Source: Xanthobacteraceae bacterium (lineage in GTDB: Bacteria > Pseudomonadota > Alphaproteobacteria > Rhizobiales > Xanthobacteraceae). From it: 64,000 nt of DNA. Every line of letters starts with the position of its first letter. Position 1 is the first letter of the stretch. Below are positions 62,761 through 64,000 of the stretch, piece after piece. The position numbers and the translations under genes are program-made. The notes beneath the pieces are model-generated. The model worked only from the letters and a program-made list of their open reading frames with translations, did not search any database and had not been told where the DNA came from. Location of the stretch: contig JAMLIK010000003.1 of NCBI GenBank assembly GCA_023954195.1, forward strand, positions 372,001 through 436,000, given 5' to 3'.

Positions 62761-63050
62761 TCAGTTGCTCCCGTTTGGCGAAGATGGCCAAGGCGCACTA
62801 AAGATGCCCATGTTTTCGGGCTGGCCGTCTTTGCCGTTCATGGCCATCTTGGCCTTGCCAATAGCCTCTTGAACGCCCGCCCAAGCGCCGCTGGCGAAGG
62901 GGAATTGCCAAATCCATTCGCCCTGGAAGCCGTCTTTGCGCGCTTCGACGCCCATTGCATCCTTGGCGCGTCGCAAGGTCTTGTCCGAAATGTTCTGTTC
63001 CTTCGCATGGGCAAACAGGTCTTCGATGAAACTGCGCCATGCCGAAGCTC
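62761..63050 (-). other. Displaced C-terminal frame of the AAA ATPase
   Basis: In the -1 shifted frame this stretch encodes EDLFAHAKEQNISDKTLRRAKDAMG and EARKDGFQGEWIWQFP, the usual winged-helix-like end of this ATPase family, and ends one base before the DUF5681 start. A single missing base near 63020-63023 (one extra C on the plus strand would restore it) separates it from the main frame. Confidence 0.75.
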
Positions 63051-64000
63051 TTCAGTTAGGAAATGCTTGGCGGCATCAAGCTGTGAATGGTCGCTTCGGT
63101 GTTCGCCTTCGCCGATGGCTTCGTCCGCCGTAATCGCCACCGTGCCTTTCTCAAATTCGATATAGGGCGCGACGATGTTGTTCGGCAGTTCCTTGAGTTG
63201 AACGCGATAAGCCAGCCCGGACGCCTGCCCAAGGTTGTTCTTGGCTTGAACGAACAATCGTAACCCTTCGTCTTCCTGCCCCTTCGTCACCAAGAACGTT
63301 GCGCGTGACGCGGCAACGAACGCACCGGACCCGGTAATGGCGTTGACCGACTTGCCGTTGCCGCTGCTCTTGTTAAGGTGAGAAACGGCAACGATCGCGA
63401 TCCGTCGCCGTGCCGCAAGCGCCTGTGCCGGGGCGAGCGCGGCGCGCACATCTGCCGTCTTGTGCGTGTCGGTCTTGTCGAGATAGGCCGTGATCGGATC
63501 GATGATGACAAGCCGCACGTCCGGCAATTCATCAAGCAGGCGCTCAAGCCGCGTCATGTCGGTTTGCAGCGACAGGCCGCGCATGGCCCCGATACCAGTT
63601 CGGACGGCTTCCACCACATGCACGCGATCAAGGTTCGCGCCCGCCGCTTCAAGGCGCGGCCGGATCGTATCGCCCACGTCGTCTTCACAAGACAGCATGA
63701 CGACGCTGCCCGTTGGCCGGGGCGCATTGTCGTCGGGCCATGCCGTGCCCGTCGTGACGCGCGCGGCCATGAAGGCGGTAAGCTGGGATTTCCCCAAGCC
63801 GGGATCACCCGCGATGAGCGACAGCTTGCCGATAGCGATCCGCTGCCCCCAAAGCCATTCAATGGGTTCAGGCTGAACATCGGAAACGCGATGCACGATC
63901 AAGCGATCTTCCATCGCGATCGGCATAACTGGATTTGAAACAGGACTCCCGGCCGTGAAGCGCACCCGGCCATCTTCGGCAAACCGCCGAATCGTATCGA
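62838..64000 (-). CDS. AAA/RecA-like ATPase (RepA-type), C-terminus frameshifted, 5' end at window edge
   Basis: P-loop ATPase of the AAA_25/RepA hexameric helicase-like group. Walker A is AGDPGLGKSQLT, then VVMLSCEDD (arginine-finger side), Walker B LVIIDPITAYLD, and sensor-like IAVVSHLNKSSGNGKS. The upstream frame stays open to base 64000 beyond the GTG at 63965, so the real start and perhaps a primase-type N-domain lie outside. As it stands the protein ends in a scrambled tail because of a frameshift (see the displaced frame). Typical of phage or plasmid-like replication modules. Confidence 0.82.
   Translation of the reverse strand, partial: DTIRRFAEDGRVRFTAGSPVSNPVMPIAMEDRLIVHRVSDVQPEPIEWLWGQRIAIGKLSLIAGDPGLGKSQLTAFMAARVTTGTAWPDDNAPRPTGSVVMLSCEDDVGDTIRPRLEAAGANLDRVHVVEAVRTGIGAMRGLSLQTDMTRLERLLDELPDVRLVIIDPITAYLDKTDTHKTADVRAALAPAQALAARRRIAIVAVSHLNKSSGNGKSVNAITGSGAFVAASRATFLVTKGQEDEGLRLFVQAKNNLGQASGLAYRVQLKELPNNIVAPYIEFEKGTVAITADEAIGEGEHRSDHSQLDAAKHFLTEELRHGAVSSKTCLPMRRNRTFRTRPCDAPRMQWASKRAKTASRANGFGNSPSPAALGRAFKRLLARPRWP

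Overview
The window is GC-rich chromosomal DNA from an alphaproteobacterium, most likely of the Bradyrhizobium / Rhodopseudomonas / Nitrobacter / Afipia group. The reasons are an aa3 cytochrome oxidase cluster in the order coxB-coxA-ctaB-small ORF-ctaG-ctaE-DUF983-surf1, an atpI-B-E-b'-b F0 operon, ALA synthase (C4 haem pathway), a murA-DUF2948-hisD-UPF0262 block, and several families of dispersed palindromic repeats typical of this group. Identification is from recognised protein and gene-order features only; no search was run.

Layout. 1-3.4 kb: end of a PAN-domain protein, then lepB and tldD (overlapping, minus strand) and an IalB-like secreted protein. 3.8-13.3 kb: the aa3 oxidase operon with its assembly factors, followed by thrC and an M16 peptidase. 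13.6-15.1 kb: GNAT acetyltransferase and a lipoprotein, ending at a perfect bidirectional terminator facing the F0 ATP synthase operon (15.2-17.8 kb, minus). 18.1-24.9 kb: HCCA-isomerase-like protein, a coiled-coil secreted protein, YjbQ, and a CrbR/ErdR-like response regulator convergent with a CrbS/MxtR-like transporter-fused hybrid histidine kinase, with a stand-alone LuxR HTH protein divergent from the kinase. 25.1-31.7 kb: hemA, an MBL hydrolase, an Omp25/31-type barrel, fdhD, a caspase-like protein and tRNA-Thr. 31.8-36.8 kb: SnoaL-like protein and the murA-hisD-LMW phosphatase block. 37-41 kb: a TonB-dependent siderophore receptor behind two Irr-box-like palindromes, a PepSY membrane protein and a small membrane protein. 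41-51.3 kb: thioesterase, aldo/keto reductase, nitronate monooxygenase, nitrobindin-like protein, an RND pump pair, and a luciferase-like monooxygenase with its flavin reductase. 51.6-53.6 kb: an AcoR-type sigma-54 activator. A near-consensus -24/-12 promoter and two inverted repeats lie in front of the monooxygenase, so the activator probably controls it. 54.2-59.4 kb: a membrane-stress-like cluster, LemA + M48 protease divergent from PspA + a PH-like membrane protein.

From about 59.4 kb to the end the character changes to an accessory island. There is an AT-rich stretch, a nested inverted repeat, a HipA-like kinase gene whose 5' end lacks a normal start, a DUF3037 gene beside it, a small membrane protein divergent from an XRE repressor with a perfect 17-bp palindrome at its start codon, a DUF5681 protein and an AAA/RecA-like replication-type ATPase with an apparent one-base frameshift. 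The integrase, if there is one, lies beyond the right edge.

Dispersed repeats of at least three families occupy most intergenic gaps; one locus (51.35-51.58 kb) is a composite of two families.
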